Source: JAZQNC01 sp045536155 (GTDB taxonomy: Bacteria > Bacillota > Clostridia > Oscillospirales > CAG-272). From it: DNA of 28,999 bases. The stretch is taken from positions 1-28,999 of the forward strand of contig JAZSMZ010000062.1 in assembly GCA_045536155.1 (NCBI GenBank). Direction: 5' to 3'. The stretch's first letter is position 1, and the number at the start of each line of letters is the position of its first letter. This document shows positions 16,720 to 24,261 of the stretch, piece by piece. Position numbers and translations under genes: made by a program. The notes beneath the pieces were generated by a model, which saw nothing but the letters and a program-made list of their open reading frames with translations, was not told where the DNA came from and searched no databases.

Positions 16720-17256
16720 TTAACCTCTCTCAATCACTTTTACCACTTTAAAGCTGCCCAGCGCACCCGTGGGCGACTGACCAATAACAAATCTGTTCGC
16801 CAAAAGGGTGCTCGGCAACTCGCAATCACCGACCGATATATACCCTGCCCTCACCTTTTCAAGATCACCGTCCATAAAAAGGGTGGTGTGGAACTTGTAA
16901 TCGGTATCGTATTCGTGAAGGGGAACGGAATATTTTTCAAGCAGCACACTATTAAGCTCGTCGTGAAGAGCATTGAGCTCCTCGCTCTTTTTCATCATGA
17001 TCCAGCAGATATTTTCGCACAGCTCGATGCCGCTCACCACGATATCAAACGGACCGTGCTTTTCGTATATCGCCTCGATGTCGCGCATGACGTCCGCTAC
17101 GTTTTCTTCATTTATATTAAAAGATATCTTCAGCGAGACGTGCAGCGGCAGAGTAAAATTGGAGTTTTCAAACCCGATGGCCTTTTCGGCGATCATTGTC
17201 TTTTCTTTGATCTCTGAAAGCTGACTGTCAACGTCGATTCCGACCCAGATATACAT
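16720..17256 (-). CDS. 2H phosphoesterase / 2'-5' RNA ligase family protein
   Basis: A 178-residue protein with the two His-x-Ser/Thr motifs of the 2H phosphoesterase superfamily: HVSL at residues 39-42 and HTTL at 123-126, spaced as expected for the symmetrical LigT/CPDase fold. Relatives act on 2',3'-cyclic or 2'-5' phosphodiester bonds in RNA or nucleotides; the substrate here is unknown. I prefer the ATG at 17256 (MYIWVGID), which has GGAG at good spacing, over an upstream TTG at 17268 that overlaps that site. It sits 13 nt after rqcH and 2 nt before glxK, so all three are co-transcribed. Confidence 0.82.
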   Translation of the reverse strand: MYIWVGIDVDSQLSEIKEKTMIAEKAIGFENSNFTLPLHVSLKISFNINEENVADVMRDIEAIYEKHGPFDIVVSGIELCENICWIMMKKSEELNALHDELNSVLLEKYSVPLHEYDTDYKFHTTLFMDGDLEKVRAGYISVGDCELPSTLLANRFVIGQSPTGALGSFKVVKVIERG

Positions 17257-17269
17257 TTGCTTCTCCAAA

Positions 17270-19012
17270 TCAATTCTTTTTCAGCCCCAAAATGACCTTT
17301 TCGTCGGGAGTGACGTAGGCGGTCCAGTTGGTGCTGTATGTCACAAAGCCGGGCTTTGATCCCGAGGGCTTGCGAAGGTTTTTCGCTATCAGATAGTCAA
17401 CTCCGATGTTGACGCTTCCCTTCAGCGACGAATAGTAGGCCGCACATTCGGCCGCGCGGGTAATGTCGATATCGGGAATGTCGTCGAGGGGCACACCGTC
17501 GGTAACAAGCAGACAGTGCGAGCCGGGCGCGCCCTTGACGTGGAACCAAATATCCCACTTTTCGGCCAGCTTCGTTGTGATGTAGTCGTTTTGGCTGTTG
17601 TTTTTGCCGACAAGCAGACGATAACCGTTGTCGGTATAAAGAGTCATCGGCTTTACAGCCTTCTTTTTATCGTTTATCGAACGGGTGTAGTCCTTCATGC
17701 GCGATGCATAGCCCGACTCGTAAAGCTCGCGGCGGATCTCACCAAGATCGTTTTCGTTTTCGGCGCGGGCGGCGGCATCGAATACGGTGTAGATGTATTC
17801 AAGCTCGCTTTGGGCGATCGACATCTGGTGCGCGATCTCCTTCTCGGCCGCCTTCATTTTGGCATACTTTTTGTAGTATTTCTGCGCGTTCTGAGCAGGG
17901 GTAAGACGGGAATCGAGCGCGATATCCACGCTCTCAAGCGACTCGCTGTAATAATTTTCGAGCGAAACGCTCTCCATACCCCGCTTTAAGCGGTAAATGT
18001 TGGCGGTAATGAGGTCACCGTACAGCTTTTGCGTTTCCTTCGTCGCACATTCGGCAAGATCGCTCTTTTGCAGCTCGAGCTTCTTTAAAAGACGGCTTTC
18101 TATGTTCGTCAGCAATCTCAGAATGTCGTTTCCGCGCTGCTTTATCCGCTCGGCCTTCTCCTTTTCGCCGAAATAGGCGTCGATAAGCTCGCCAAAGCTC
18201 TCTTTTTTCTCGTTCATTGCCATATCGCCGTAGTGGTCGATGGGCATGAATGAGTATTCGAGGGGAGATGAATCGTCGGCGCGGCGAAGCATTATCGGCT
18301 CGAAATCGCCCTCAGTCAGCCTTCTCTTAAGCTCAAAAAATTCGCGCTTTATACCACCGGCACCGCCGCTTTTGTAGGCAAGCTCGCGCGCAGTCACCGT
18401 CGCGATTCCCGAAAAGGCGGTCGTAATGAATTTTTCGATCGGAAGAGCGCTGTGTTTTTCAAAAAGAGCATCAAAGCTATCCTCGTCAACATCAAGAGGG
18501 GACATTTTGTCCTGCTTCGGAGGAAGCTCGTAGGTCATGCCGGGAAGCACCTGACGCTTCTGGCTGGTGGTGAAATCGACAATCTTTATCGCGCCGACGA
18601 TCTTTTTGTCGCCGTTGCAGAAGATAAGGTTGCTGTATTTGCCCATGATCTCGGCGATGAGATACTTTTTTGATTCGTATCCGAGCTCGTCGTTCGATTC
18701 AAATTCAAGCTCGATAGCACGCTCAAAGCCGAGCTGTTTTATTGCAGTGATGCGTCCGCCCACAAGATGCTTGCGAAGCAGCATGCAAAACATGGGGGGC
18801 GATGCGGGATTCTCCTTCAAAATGCCCGTCAGATTGATTCGCGGGCAGGATGCCCCCGCCGATATCGACAATCGGTGCGTGTCCCGTCCGACGTGGAGAG
18901 TCAAAACGATCTCGTCCTTTTCGGGCTGCTGCACCTTCTCGACTCGCGCACCCAATATTTTATTGTTCAGCTCAGCGGAAATCGCCGCCATAAAACAAGC
19001 ATCAAATGCCAT
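17270..19012 (-). CDS. rqcH: Ribosome quality control protein RqcH (NFACT family, Rqc2 homologue)
   Basis: This 580-residue protein binds stalled 50S-nascent-chain complexes with tRNA-Ala and adds C-terminal alanine tails that mark the chain for degradation; older annotation calls it fibronectin-binding protein. The NFACT-N domain begins MAFDACFMAAISAEL. A helical middle region with heptad-like charge pattern (about 280-440) forms the coiled coil. The NFACT-R domain contains VGKNNSQNDYITTKLAEK and WFHVKGAPGSH near residues 480-510. Length matches Bacillus RqcH. At residues 97-98 this protein has Glu-Arg where the catalytic pair in B. subtilis RqcH is Asp97-Arg98. The start has AGAGGTAA upstream. 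It follows the GNAT gene by 44 nt in an operon. Confidence 0.92.
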   Translation of the reverse strand: MAFDACFMAAISAELNNKILGARVEKVQQPEKDEIVLTLHVGRDTHRLSISAGASCPRINLTGILKENPASPPMFCMLLRKHLVGGRITAIKQLGFERAIELEFESNDELGYESKKYLIAEIMGKYSNLIFCNGDKKIVGAIKIVDFTTSQKRQVLPGMTYELPPKQDKMSPLDVDEDSFDALFEKHSALPIEKFITTAFSGIATVTARELAYKSGGAGGIKREFFELKRRLTEGDFEPIMLRRADDSSPLEYSFMPIDHYGDMAMNEKKESFGELIDAYFGEKEKAERIKQRGNDILRLLTNIESRLLKKLELQKSDLAECATKETQKLYGDLITANIYRLKRGMESVSLENYYSESLESVDIALDSRLTPAQNAQKYYKKYAKMKAAEKEIAHQMSIAQSELEYIYTVFDAAARAENENDLGEIRRELYESGYASRMKDYTRSINDKKKAVKPMTLYTDNGYRLLVGKNNSQNDYITTKLAEKWDIWFHVKGAPGSHCLLVTDGVPLDDIPDIDITRAAECAAYYSSLKGSVNIGVDYLIAKNLRKPSGSKPGFVTYSTNWTAYVTPDEKVILGLKKN

Positions 19013-19056
19013 TTTACCTCTGCGCCGAGGCGCACTCCTTTTTATTTTATGTCTGT

Positions 19057-19752
19057 TTATTCTTCAATCAAATAGCAGGGATAGTGAAAACTCTTCGCGT
19101 AAAGCTCCAGCCCCGCTTTTTTTGCCACATTTTGCGAGGCAAGATTGCTCTTTTCACACTTGTACCACACCTTCTGACCGCGTTTGGCCAGATGATCGCA
19201 CAAGGCGGCCAGATTCGATGCCGCATATCCGCGTCCGCGATGATCGGGATGCGTTTCGACCCCCACTTCGGTCTCATTTTCGTCGGCAAACTGCGGATTT
19301 TCCGAGCAGACCGACACTATCACGCCGTCGATCACCGTGCCAAAGCCGACGTACTCGAACGGATACTCGCCAAACGGGTCCTCGCCGAGGTTGATATCAC
19401 ATTCAAGTGCCGACTCAAAGCCGTGATCGCTCGCCAGCATCACGCTTGAGGGCAAAATCACGTCGGATATATCCCTTTTCTCGCCGTCATACAGATACTC
19501 GTACATCACTTCTCCCGCCGAATCGGGCTCGTATCCGCGATCGGCGCAAAAAGAGCGAAGATTGCCGTCAAGCCATTCAAGAGAGTCGGCCGAAAAGGGG
19601 TCGCTGCCGAACTTTTGCTCAAATTCTTCGGCAATATCGCGCACACATTCGTACGCCTCGATGCTGATCTCGCCGCCGCGAAGGGAAAATGAGATCGGAA
19701 TTATCACGTCAAACCGATTTTCGAGCGGAAAATCGTCTTCAAAACGGATCAT
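19057..19752 (-). CDS. GNAT family N-acetyltransferase
   Basis: A 231-residue protein whose C-terminal half carries the acetyl-CoA-binding signature HPDHRGRGYA (near residues 166-175), followed by LAALCDHLAKRGQKVWYKC and NLASQNVAKKAGL, the pattern of the GNAT_acetyltran group. The N-terminal 90 residues are not recognisable. Acetyl acceptor unknown. Its ATG overlaps the stop codon of the LURP-one-like gene by 4 nt and it has only a weak ribosome site, so translation is likely coupled. Confidence 0.82.
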   Translation of the reverse strand: MIRFEDDFPLENRFDVIIPISFSLRGGEISIEAYECVRDIAEEFEQKFGSDPFSADSLEWLDGNLRSFCADRGYEPDSAGEVMYEYLYDGEKRDISDVILPSSVMLASDHGFESALECDINLGEDPFGEYPFEYVGFGTVIDGVIVSVCSENPQFADENETEVGVETHPDHRGRGYAASNLAALCDHLAKRGQKVWYKCEKSNLASQNVAKKAGLELYAKSFHYPCYLIEE

Positions 19753-20258
19753 CTGTTGCTGCCGATCCTTATCGAAAAGCCGCTGTCGTCGCCCGTCGCA
19801 TCAAGGCAGGCATCAATTACAAGAACTACCGCAAGGGCGGTGGGAACGTCAACGAATTCGGAAAAGTCAAGCTCATAGGCGTCGCCGAAGGTGAACCATT
19901 CCTTGTGGACCGACGCAATGACCTCATCGTCACGCATGATCTGATAGTTGTGGTCAAAAAAGTCGCCCTTCACCGTCCAGCCAAGACCGTTGATGGTGTA
20001 TTTCGGCTTGAAAAAGGTAAAATCCTTTACAACCTCGGCAATTTCGGCGCCGTCCTTGAATATCTTGTACTTGGGCAAAAATGACCAGAACTTCTGCTCA
20101 ATGTAGATGAGCTCGGCGCCCGAGCGATCGTAAATCTTCAGTTTTGTGCCAATAGAGGGTATCATCGCCTCAGAATAGTACGCCTCGTTGCCCTCGGCAT
20201 CGTAAATCGACGATCTGCTCTTTAAGCTGAATACCTTTTGCTTTATGTAAAGTTTCAT
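19749..20258 (-). CDS. LURP-one-related (LOR/DUF567) family protein
   Basis: A 169-residue protein with the tubby-like beta-barrel pattern of the LURP-one-related family (as in B. subtilis YxjI): KLYIKQKVFSLKSRSSIYDAEG, then EQKFWSFLPKYKIFKDG, a KYTINGLGWTVKGDFFDHNYQI middle, and a C-terminal hydrophobic helix FVDVPTALAVVLVIDACLDA. Function in bacteria is not settled. The ATG at 20258 follows AAGGTGATAATT, which decides it against the longer frame from 20348. It is the first gene of the operon LOR-GNAT-rqcH-2H-glxK. Confidence 0.82.
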   Translation of the reverse strand: MKLYIKQKVFSLKSRSSIYDAEGNEAYYSEAMIPSIGTKLKIYDRSGAELIYIEQKFWSFLPKYKIFKDGAEIAEVVKDFTFFKPKYTINGLGWTVKGDFFDHNYQIMRDDEVIASVHKEWFTFGDAYELDFSEFVDVPTALAVVLVIDACLDATGDDSGFSIRIGSNR

Positions 20259-20338
20259 AATTATCACCTTTTTCTGCTGAATTGAAGGTTTTTTGCGAAG
20301 CAAATGCTGACTAATTTGCATCAGTGTGCTGCAATTAT

Positions 20339-20367
20339 ATTGTAACATAATATTCGTTCATCGTCAA
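20339..20367 (-). promoter_or_regulatory. Sigma-A promoter of the LOR-GNAT-rqcH-2H-glxK operon
   Basis: Minus strand TTGACG (20362-20367) and TACAAT (20339-20344) are 17 nt apart; leader about 75 nt. The block TTACAATATAATTRCAGC around its -10 box is repeated about 75 nt upstream (near 20403-20420), indicating a local duplication. Just upstream of the promoter a six-codon open frame (MDIDFS) has a perfect AAAGGAGG site. Confidence 0.75.
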
Positions 20368-20418
20368 GAAAAATCAATGTCCATCCGTTACCTCCTTTCT
20401 CGGCTGTAATTATATTGT

Positions 20419-20450
20419 AAAAAATAACCCCGACAACAAACGACGGGGTT
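20419..20450 (-). terminator. Terminator 3 of a tandem set
   Basis: Stem AACCCCG/CGGGGTT (20426-20432 with 20444-20450) is followed on the minus strand by ATTTTTTA. It is the last of three hairpins between the immunity array and the LOR operon. The gap 20259-20594 holds no gene beyond these terminators, the operon promoter and the tiny leader frame. Confidence 0.85.
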
Positions 20451-20470
20451 GTAGATTTGTATTTGATAAT

Positions 20471-20488
20471 AAAAAGCTATCTAATAGC
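20471..20488 (-). terminator. Terminator 2 of a tandem set
   Basis: Short stem GCTAT/ATAGC (20476-20480 with 20484-20488) followed on the minus strand by TTTTT. Confidence 0.5.
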
Positions 20489-20492
20489 AAAA

Positions 20493-20523
20493 TATAAAAT
20501 AAAGGCCGCTAGAAATAGCGGCC
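20493..20523 (-). terminator. Terminator 1 of a tandem set, end of the immunity array
   Basis: Perfect 8-bp stem GGCCGCTA/TAGCGGCC (20504-20511 with 20516-20523), then TTTATTTTAT on the minus strand. It ends transcripts from the array. Confidence 0.85.
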
Positions 20524-20594
20524 GATAATATTGTATTATAAAAACAGTTGAACAAAATGACTCAATGTCATGAAACGAAGTCAACATTATTTCG

Positions 20595-21134
20595 TCATTG
20601 TAATAAATCAAATATTTTTTTCAAATACAACAAAGCGTGTTTATTCCTATTAGAATCCTCAATAAAAAATTTTACTAATTTGCACATATCTTTTTTTGTT
20701 TTTCCATATTCTTTTTCAAAAACATCTACAATTTCACTATCTCCGCCTAAAATACCTATTCCGCCATCTAATGATTCATCAATTATCAGTATCCAATCCA
20801 ATTTGCTTGAAAAAATAAGAGAAATAGAATAAAAATTTAACTGTTTGTACTCCTCATATGAATATGGGTAACCGAGCTGATATAGTTCATGTTTTAAACT
20901 ATGTATATAGCTATCTTCTCCGAGTTGCATAACATATAGATTATCTTTTTTATCTAACAAACTTACTATCGATTGAAATTGAAATTCGTCTAAAAGATAA
21001 TCATCTGTTGGATAAAGAATTGAAACATCAACATTTTCAGAAAATTCAATATCACCTAAAAATTCAATTTTTTTCGATTTTAATATGTTATTTATTTTGC
21101 TCAAAAGCAGATCATCGCAATTAATTTGTTTCAT
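20595..21134 (-). CDS. Putative immunity protein, partner of the HINT-toxin fragment
   Basis: A 179-residue, acidic, cytoplasmic-looking protein that I do not recognise at family level. It contains a LDWILIIDESLDGGIGILGG segment in its second half (about residues 125-144), reminiscent of immunity proteins with a beta-sheet core. It starts 8 nt after the stop codon of the HINT-toxin fragment, the order and spacing usual for a toxin followed by its immunity gene. ATG at 21134 has GAGG upstream. AT-rich like the whole array. The immunity role is inferred from position alone. Confidence 0.6.
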   Translation of the reverse strand: MKQINCDDLLLSKINNILKSKKIEFLGDIEFSENVDVSILYPTDDYLLDEFQFQSIVSLLDKKDNLYVMQLGEDSYIHSLKHELYQLGYPYSYEEYKQLNFYSISLIFSSKLDWILIIDESLDGGIGILGGDSEIVDVFEKEYGKTKKDMCKLVKFFIEDSNRNKHALLYLKKIFDLLQ

Positions 21135-21142
21135 ACCACACC

Positions 21143-21652
21143 TCATTGCCACAAAAACTTAATTCCCTTTAATCCAGGTATACCGTTAATTCGTATAGAA
21201 GTATAATTATCCCTCTCTCTTGGAAAAACTGTAAACATCACTCCTCTAGAATTATATCCCTTAAATTTACCTGGTGCAACCTGCTCTAAGCCATTAGTCT
21301 GAGATGCAACGAAATCCATTGCATCTTCATGCGTTCCGTTTACGACTCTAAATCCTGAATTTTTGCCCCGTTCTCCGATGTTTCTCAAATCATCGTCAGA
21401 TAATTCACAACTAGCATTATGTACTAAAATAGTATTATCGCCAATAAAATATGTATGACAATCTTCAACCTCAAAGTTATATACTTCGATTGGCTCATCA
21501 AGCTCAAGAAGATTTATGCCATTAACTATTACTGTATTCCAGTCCTTTGTGTAAAGAATATCACCTGGTACAAGTTCAGAAGCATTTACCCAGCCGCGTC
21601 CCTTAACTTGAAAGGGATGTGTTTCGGTACACTTTAAAATCTCGTCGTCTAC
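21143..21652 (-). pseudogene. Orphan pretoxin-HINT + toxin tip module (no N-terminus)
   Basis: An open frame of 169 codons begins directly after the stop codon of the Imm53 gene and has no ATG start; the first possible alternative start is a TTG at 21388. Its N-terminal half is the C-terminal part of a pretoxin HINT domain: TETHPFQVKGRGWVNASELV...PGDIL, then VYNFEVEDCHTYFIG and the terminal VHN cleavage motif. HINT domains in Rhs/WapA-type toxins release the toxin tip by self-cleavage. After VHN come about 85 residues (RNIGERGKNSGFRVVNG...GIKFLWQ) forming a toxin tip I cannot assign. The lack of any delivery or Rhs part shows a displaced cassette that could be expressed only after recombination onto a full toxin gene. 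A putative immunity gene follows at 21134. Confidence 0.8.
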
Positions 21653-21655
21653 TTA

Positions 21656-22138
21656 TTAAATATTGTCAATTAGCATTGCCCATTTTTCATTGAAAAGTTT
21701 TATTAATTCTTTTTTTCGTATATGCTCATTTGGAATAGAATCAATATTTGTATATAACTGTCTAAGTTCCTCCAAATCACTGGAGTATTTACACTGTTCA
21801 ATCATTGTGTTTACTATGCCATCCCAGGCACTCGTGTCAGAATTCGCTTCCGCCCAATCCAAAAAAATGGTTAAAAGAGTTTCCAGACTATCCGCACTGC
21901 CCATTCCTATGTAAGTTTCGTCCAATTTACGGCAATCGATCCAAAAATCATTTTTACTCTCGGAATCACCTGTTTTTACGGATTTAAATTGTACGTTTTC
22001 TAATAAAGTGTCAGTTAAATCAACCGATACTCTCCACCCCGGATTGTCGAGCGTATCTATCGTAACTCCGTAAGAATGTTCCCAATCCCCATCGCAATGG
22101 GATTGATACCAGTTCTGTAATCTCTTCAATAACTCCAT
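21656..22138 (-). CDS. Immunity protein 53 (Imm53) family
   Basis: A 160-residue protein starting MELLKRLQNWYQSHCDGDWEHS and continuing YGVTIDTLDNPGWRVSVDL, which is the Imm53 signature (W..xCDGDWEH.YG....TLDNPGW). It would neutralise a polymorphic toxin delivered by rival or sibling cells. ATG at 22138 has GAAGTGATAATA before it; the longer frame from 22168 lacks a better site. No toxin remnant precedes it; the 55-bp repeat lies 55 nt upstream. The family has no known detailed mechanism. Confidence 0.8.
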   Translation of the reverse strand: MELLKRLQNWYQSHCDGDWEHSYGVTIDTLDNPGWRVSVDLTDTLLENVQFKSVKTGDSESKNDFWIDCRKLDETYIGMGSADSLETLLTIFLDWAEANSDTSAWDGIVNTMIEQCKYSSDLEELRQLYTNIDSIPNEHIRKKELIKLFNEKWAMLIDNI

Positions 22139-22192
22139 TATTATCACTTCTTTCTTGGAATTTCCCATGAATAAGCCGGTCTAACGCTGTTC

Positions 22193-22247
22193 GCGACAAA
22201 TATCATCGTCAATGCAAAACACCTTTATTTTAGCAAGTAACGGTATT
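22193..22247. repeat. 55-bp perfect direct repeat, copy 1
   Basis: Identical to 27982-28036 over 55 nt. Each copy lies 55-77 nt upstream of an immunity-type gene (Imm53 here, the DUF3885-like gene there). The two copies bracket 5.7 kb of the array. Confidence 0.95.
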
Positions 22248-22312
22248 TTAATGCGACAGAATAGTGATTGTAAGTTTACAACAAAAAATAAAACAATGTA
22301 AATGGTATCAAT
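22248..22312 (-). pseudogene. Remnant of a small membrane protein gene
   Basis: The stretch around 22278-22314 matches coding sequence within the membrane protein gene at 23153-23416 (about 23252-23289) over roughly 37 nt, with only transitions and one 1-nt gap by eye. Translated in the matching frame it gives LIPFTLFYFLL-stop against LISFALFYFFIV. It is a decayed paralogue lying just after the HEAT gene stop codon. Short, so moderate confidence. Confidence 0.45.
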
Positions 22313-22969
22313 TTAAAACTCTTTTTTTAAAAGTTCATCAATCAATAAGTCTACAGCAGGAATCCCGGATTTATCAATATTTGAAAAAAAGCCAACTATC
22401 TTTTCACAATTTTGAGCAGAAAAAATATCTATCATAAAACGCAGAACCATACATTTGTTTTGATATTTAAGTAGATGATAAACCATTAAAATTTCCGACA
22501 AGGAGTTATTATCCCCCAAAAAATACATTGCCATGTAGCATTGCAACCTATTAAAATATAATCGCTCTTCTTTAAGTTTTCCGCGCACAATCTCCATTGC
22601 TTGTTTTCTTCTTTTAGAATGTTTTGCACCAACAAATCCAACCCCATATTCTGCATATCCTCTTACCATATAATATGAATCGTTACACAACTCTACCAAT
22701 TTTTGATATGCAAGGTTGTCCTCAAAACAACAAAGTGCATCGGCGACTTGTAATCTTACAAGTTCATTTGGGTCTTGTGACAAGAAAAGCAAAACATCTA
22801 ACGTCTCGGGGCTCTCGTAAGCGGAACAGACTTTAGCAACAAGGCCTCTAATTTGGGGAGAAAAATCATTTGAAAGTTCTTTTACACTATTATAATTCTT
22901 CTTGATACATTCTGGGTCATACTCATCAAAAAGTTCACTTAAGAAAACATATTTTTCTTTCCTTTTCAT
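22313..22969 (-). CDS. HEAT-repeat protein, putative immunity protein
   Basis: A 218-residue all-helical protein with at least four HEAT-like repeats (for example FSPQIRGLVAKVCSAYE, DPNELVRLQVADALCCFED, SYYMVRGYAEYGVGFVG). HEAT-repeat proteins are frequent immunity partners in polymorphic toxin loci. It starts 3 nt after the stop codon of a short toxin-tail remnant whose last codons provide its AGAGGAG ribosome site. Function as an immunity protein is inferred from that position. Confidence 0.7.
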   Translation of the reverse strand: MKRKEKYVFLSELFDEYDPECIKKNYNSVKELSNDFSPQIRGLVAKVCSAYESPETLDVLLFLSQDPNELVRLQVADALCCFEDNLAYQKLVELCNDSYYMVRGYAEYGVGFVGAKHSKRRKQAMEIVRGKLKEERLYFNRLQCYMAMYFLGDNNSLSEILMVYHLLKYQNKCMVLRFMIDIFSAQNCEKIVGFFSNIDKSGIPAVDLLIDELLKKEF

Positions 22970-22972
22970 AAA

Positions 22973-23077
22973 CTATTTACTCCTCTTATATCCTTTTCGT
23001 TTTTTTACATCTCGCGTACCTCGAGCTTTTTGCTCTTTTTCATAGCGTTTCTTATCGAAAAATAAAACTTTATGTAT
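22973..23077 (-). pseudogene. C-terminal tail of a decayed toxin
   Basis: A 34-codon frame opens after a stop codon and reads VLFFDKKRYEKEQKARGTRD then VKKRKGYKRSK to a TAG stop, directly before the HEAT gene. The basic, charged tail resembles ends of nuclease-type polymorphic toxins. No start codon and no upstream portion remain in this frame. Confidence 0.5.
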
Positions 23078-23152
23078 TTAATACTCATTTAAAAGTATGC
23101 TCAACGCCTATGAAAAAATTTCAAATGTGAAGAATACGTCCATGGATTTGTC

Positions 23153-23416
23153 TCATCGAATGATTAAAAACATAAGCAAGAAATATACAGTAAAAATGAG
23201 AAATGAGATCAAAACGCTTGTTGCAATGCGAAAAAATGGCGATTGGGATTTTACAATAAAAAAATAAAATAATGCAAATGATATCAATATAATCCCGCAC
23301 CCGCCTATCCCAATAAAATCAAATGGTTTTTCTGATTCCACAGCAGGATACGCGCAAAAAAGGTAACCCGACCCTTCCCAAAGACATTTTATCATAAATT
23401 TCAAAAAGGCGATCAT
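23153..23416 (-). CDS. Small two-helix membrane protein, putative immunity
   Basis: An 87-residue protein with hydrophobic segments near residues 35-53 and 62-86 and a short N-terminal amphipathic part. No family recognised. It starts 10 nt after the end of the preceding open frame (23427), the toxin-immunity spacing seen across this array. A degraded copy of its central part survives at about 22278-22314. SD AGGAG lies just before the ATG. Confidence 0.55.
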   Translation of the reverse strand: MIAFLKFMIKCLWEGSGYLFCAYPAVESEKPFDFIGIGGCGIILISFALFYFFIVKSQSPFFRIATSVLISFLIFTVYFLLMFLIIR

Positions 23417-23426
23417 TAATTTACTC

Positions 23427-23723
23427 CTAAAAGATAGTATCTACGATTAATTTTCTGTTTTTCCAAGTATTTGAAGCAAGACGAATTGCAGCAGTCGTTG
23501 CCATTTGTTTTGCCCCATAGTTGAGAGCTACGTCCCTCAGTTGTGATTCAAGTACGGATGTTGACAATTTACCTGTTGCTCCATCAAGAATAACTAGTCC
23601 TCCCTGAATAACGGCACTACCAACCATTAGGATGAAACAGTTAAGTACCAGCGAAATCGCCAATGAGTGACGATTGGCACTTGTCAAGGAACATTCCTGA
23701 AACCTTAATTTTACGTTGGCCAA
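23427..23723 (-). CDS. Hypothetical protein, possible toxin tip fragment
   Basis: A 98-codon frame with no ATG near its beginning; TTG at 23723 is the first usable start and lies inside the end of the upstream lipoprotein gene with no good ribosome site. It has one hydrophobic stretch (residues about 22-46) rich in Gly and small residues, then a soluble part ending NTWKNRKLIVDTIF. It begins just after a stop codon in its frame and is followed at once by a small membrane protein gene, as the other toxin fragments here are. I cannot assign a family, and it may be a displaced toxin tip or a decayed gene. Confidence 0.4.
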   Translation of the reverse strand: MANVKLRFQECSLTSANRHSLAISLVLNCFILMVGSAVIQGGLVILDGATGKLSTSVLESQLRDVALNYGAKQMATTAAIRLASNTWKNRKLIVDTIF

Positions 23724-24250
23724 ACAAATGATTTATATCCTTTTATGTCCATTTCAAAAGACAAGTTTTTTGATATGTTTAAACCATTGTCAAAAACATC
23801 AACTTCAATTATAATGTCGTACTTTTTACCATCTGCCACCTTCAAAGTTTCTGGTGTAAAGGTTCCTCCATCAATCCATCCCTCATATGTAGAGTTAGCA
23901 TTCTGTTCAAATTCAATCCTGTTCCCCAACTCGTTGTTTAACAAAACACGCTCTTTTTCTTTGAAAATTACATTTTTTATCTGAACAATTTCTTTTCCGC
24001 TTTTTGAATATGCGGATATATATATAATATACTCTTCGTGATTGATAGCCTTAACTTCGGGTATAATCACAACATTCTGAATTCTTGCAAAAGAAAAATC
24101 CTCTGATGTAAAATAATTATCATTCACACTACCAGTTATGTTTTTAATATTAAACACCTTGTAACTATCCTTCATGCGACATGAGCATAAGCCTAAAATC
24201 ATACCTATAGATAACATAATAATCATTACGTTCCGTAATTCTTTTTTCAT
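23711..24250 (-). CDS. Putative lipoprotein, possible immunity protein
   Basis: A 179-residue protein with a basic N-terminus (MKKELRN), hydrophobic core and a Cys-containing LCSC site at residues about 21-24 that fits a lipobox, so it is probably anchored outside the membrane. The rest is beta-rich and soluble, with no recognised family. AGGAGG lies 8 nt before the ATG. It starts 11 nt after the stop codon of a broken toxin fragment, and lipoprotein immunity proteins are known for toxins acting at the envelope. The immunity role is inferred. Confidence 0.6.
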   Translation of the reverse strand: MKKELRNVMIIMLSIGMILGLCSCRMKDSYKVFNIKNITGSVNDNYFTSEDFSFARIQNVVIIPEVKAINHEEYIIYISAYSKSGKEIVQIKNVIFKEKERVLLNNELGNRIEFEQNANSTYEGWIDGGTFTPETLKVADGKKYDIIIEVDVFDNGLNISKNLSFEMDIKGYKSFVWPT

Positions 24251-24261
24251 TCAGATGCCTC

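Noticed and set aside
18567..19394. 275-codon plus-strand open frame over the RqcH and GNAT genes
   Set aside because: Ser/Arg-rich translation spanning two real genes; no ribosome site.
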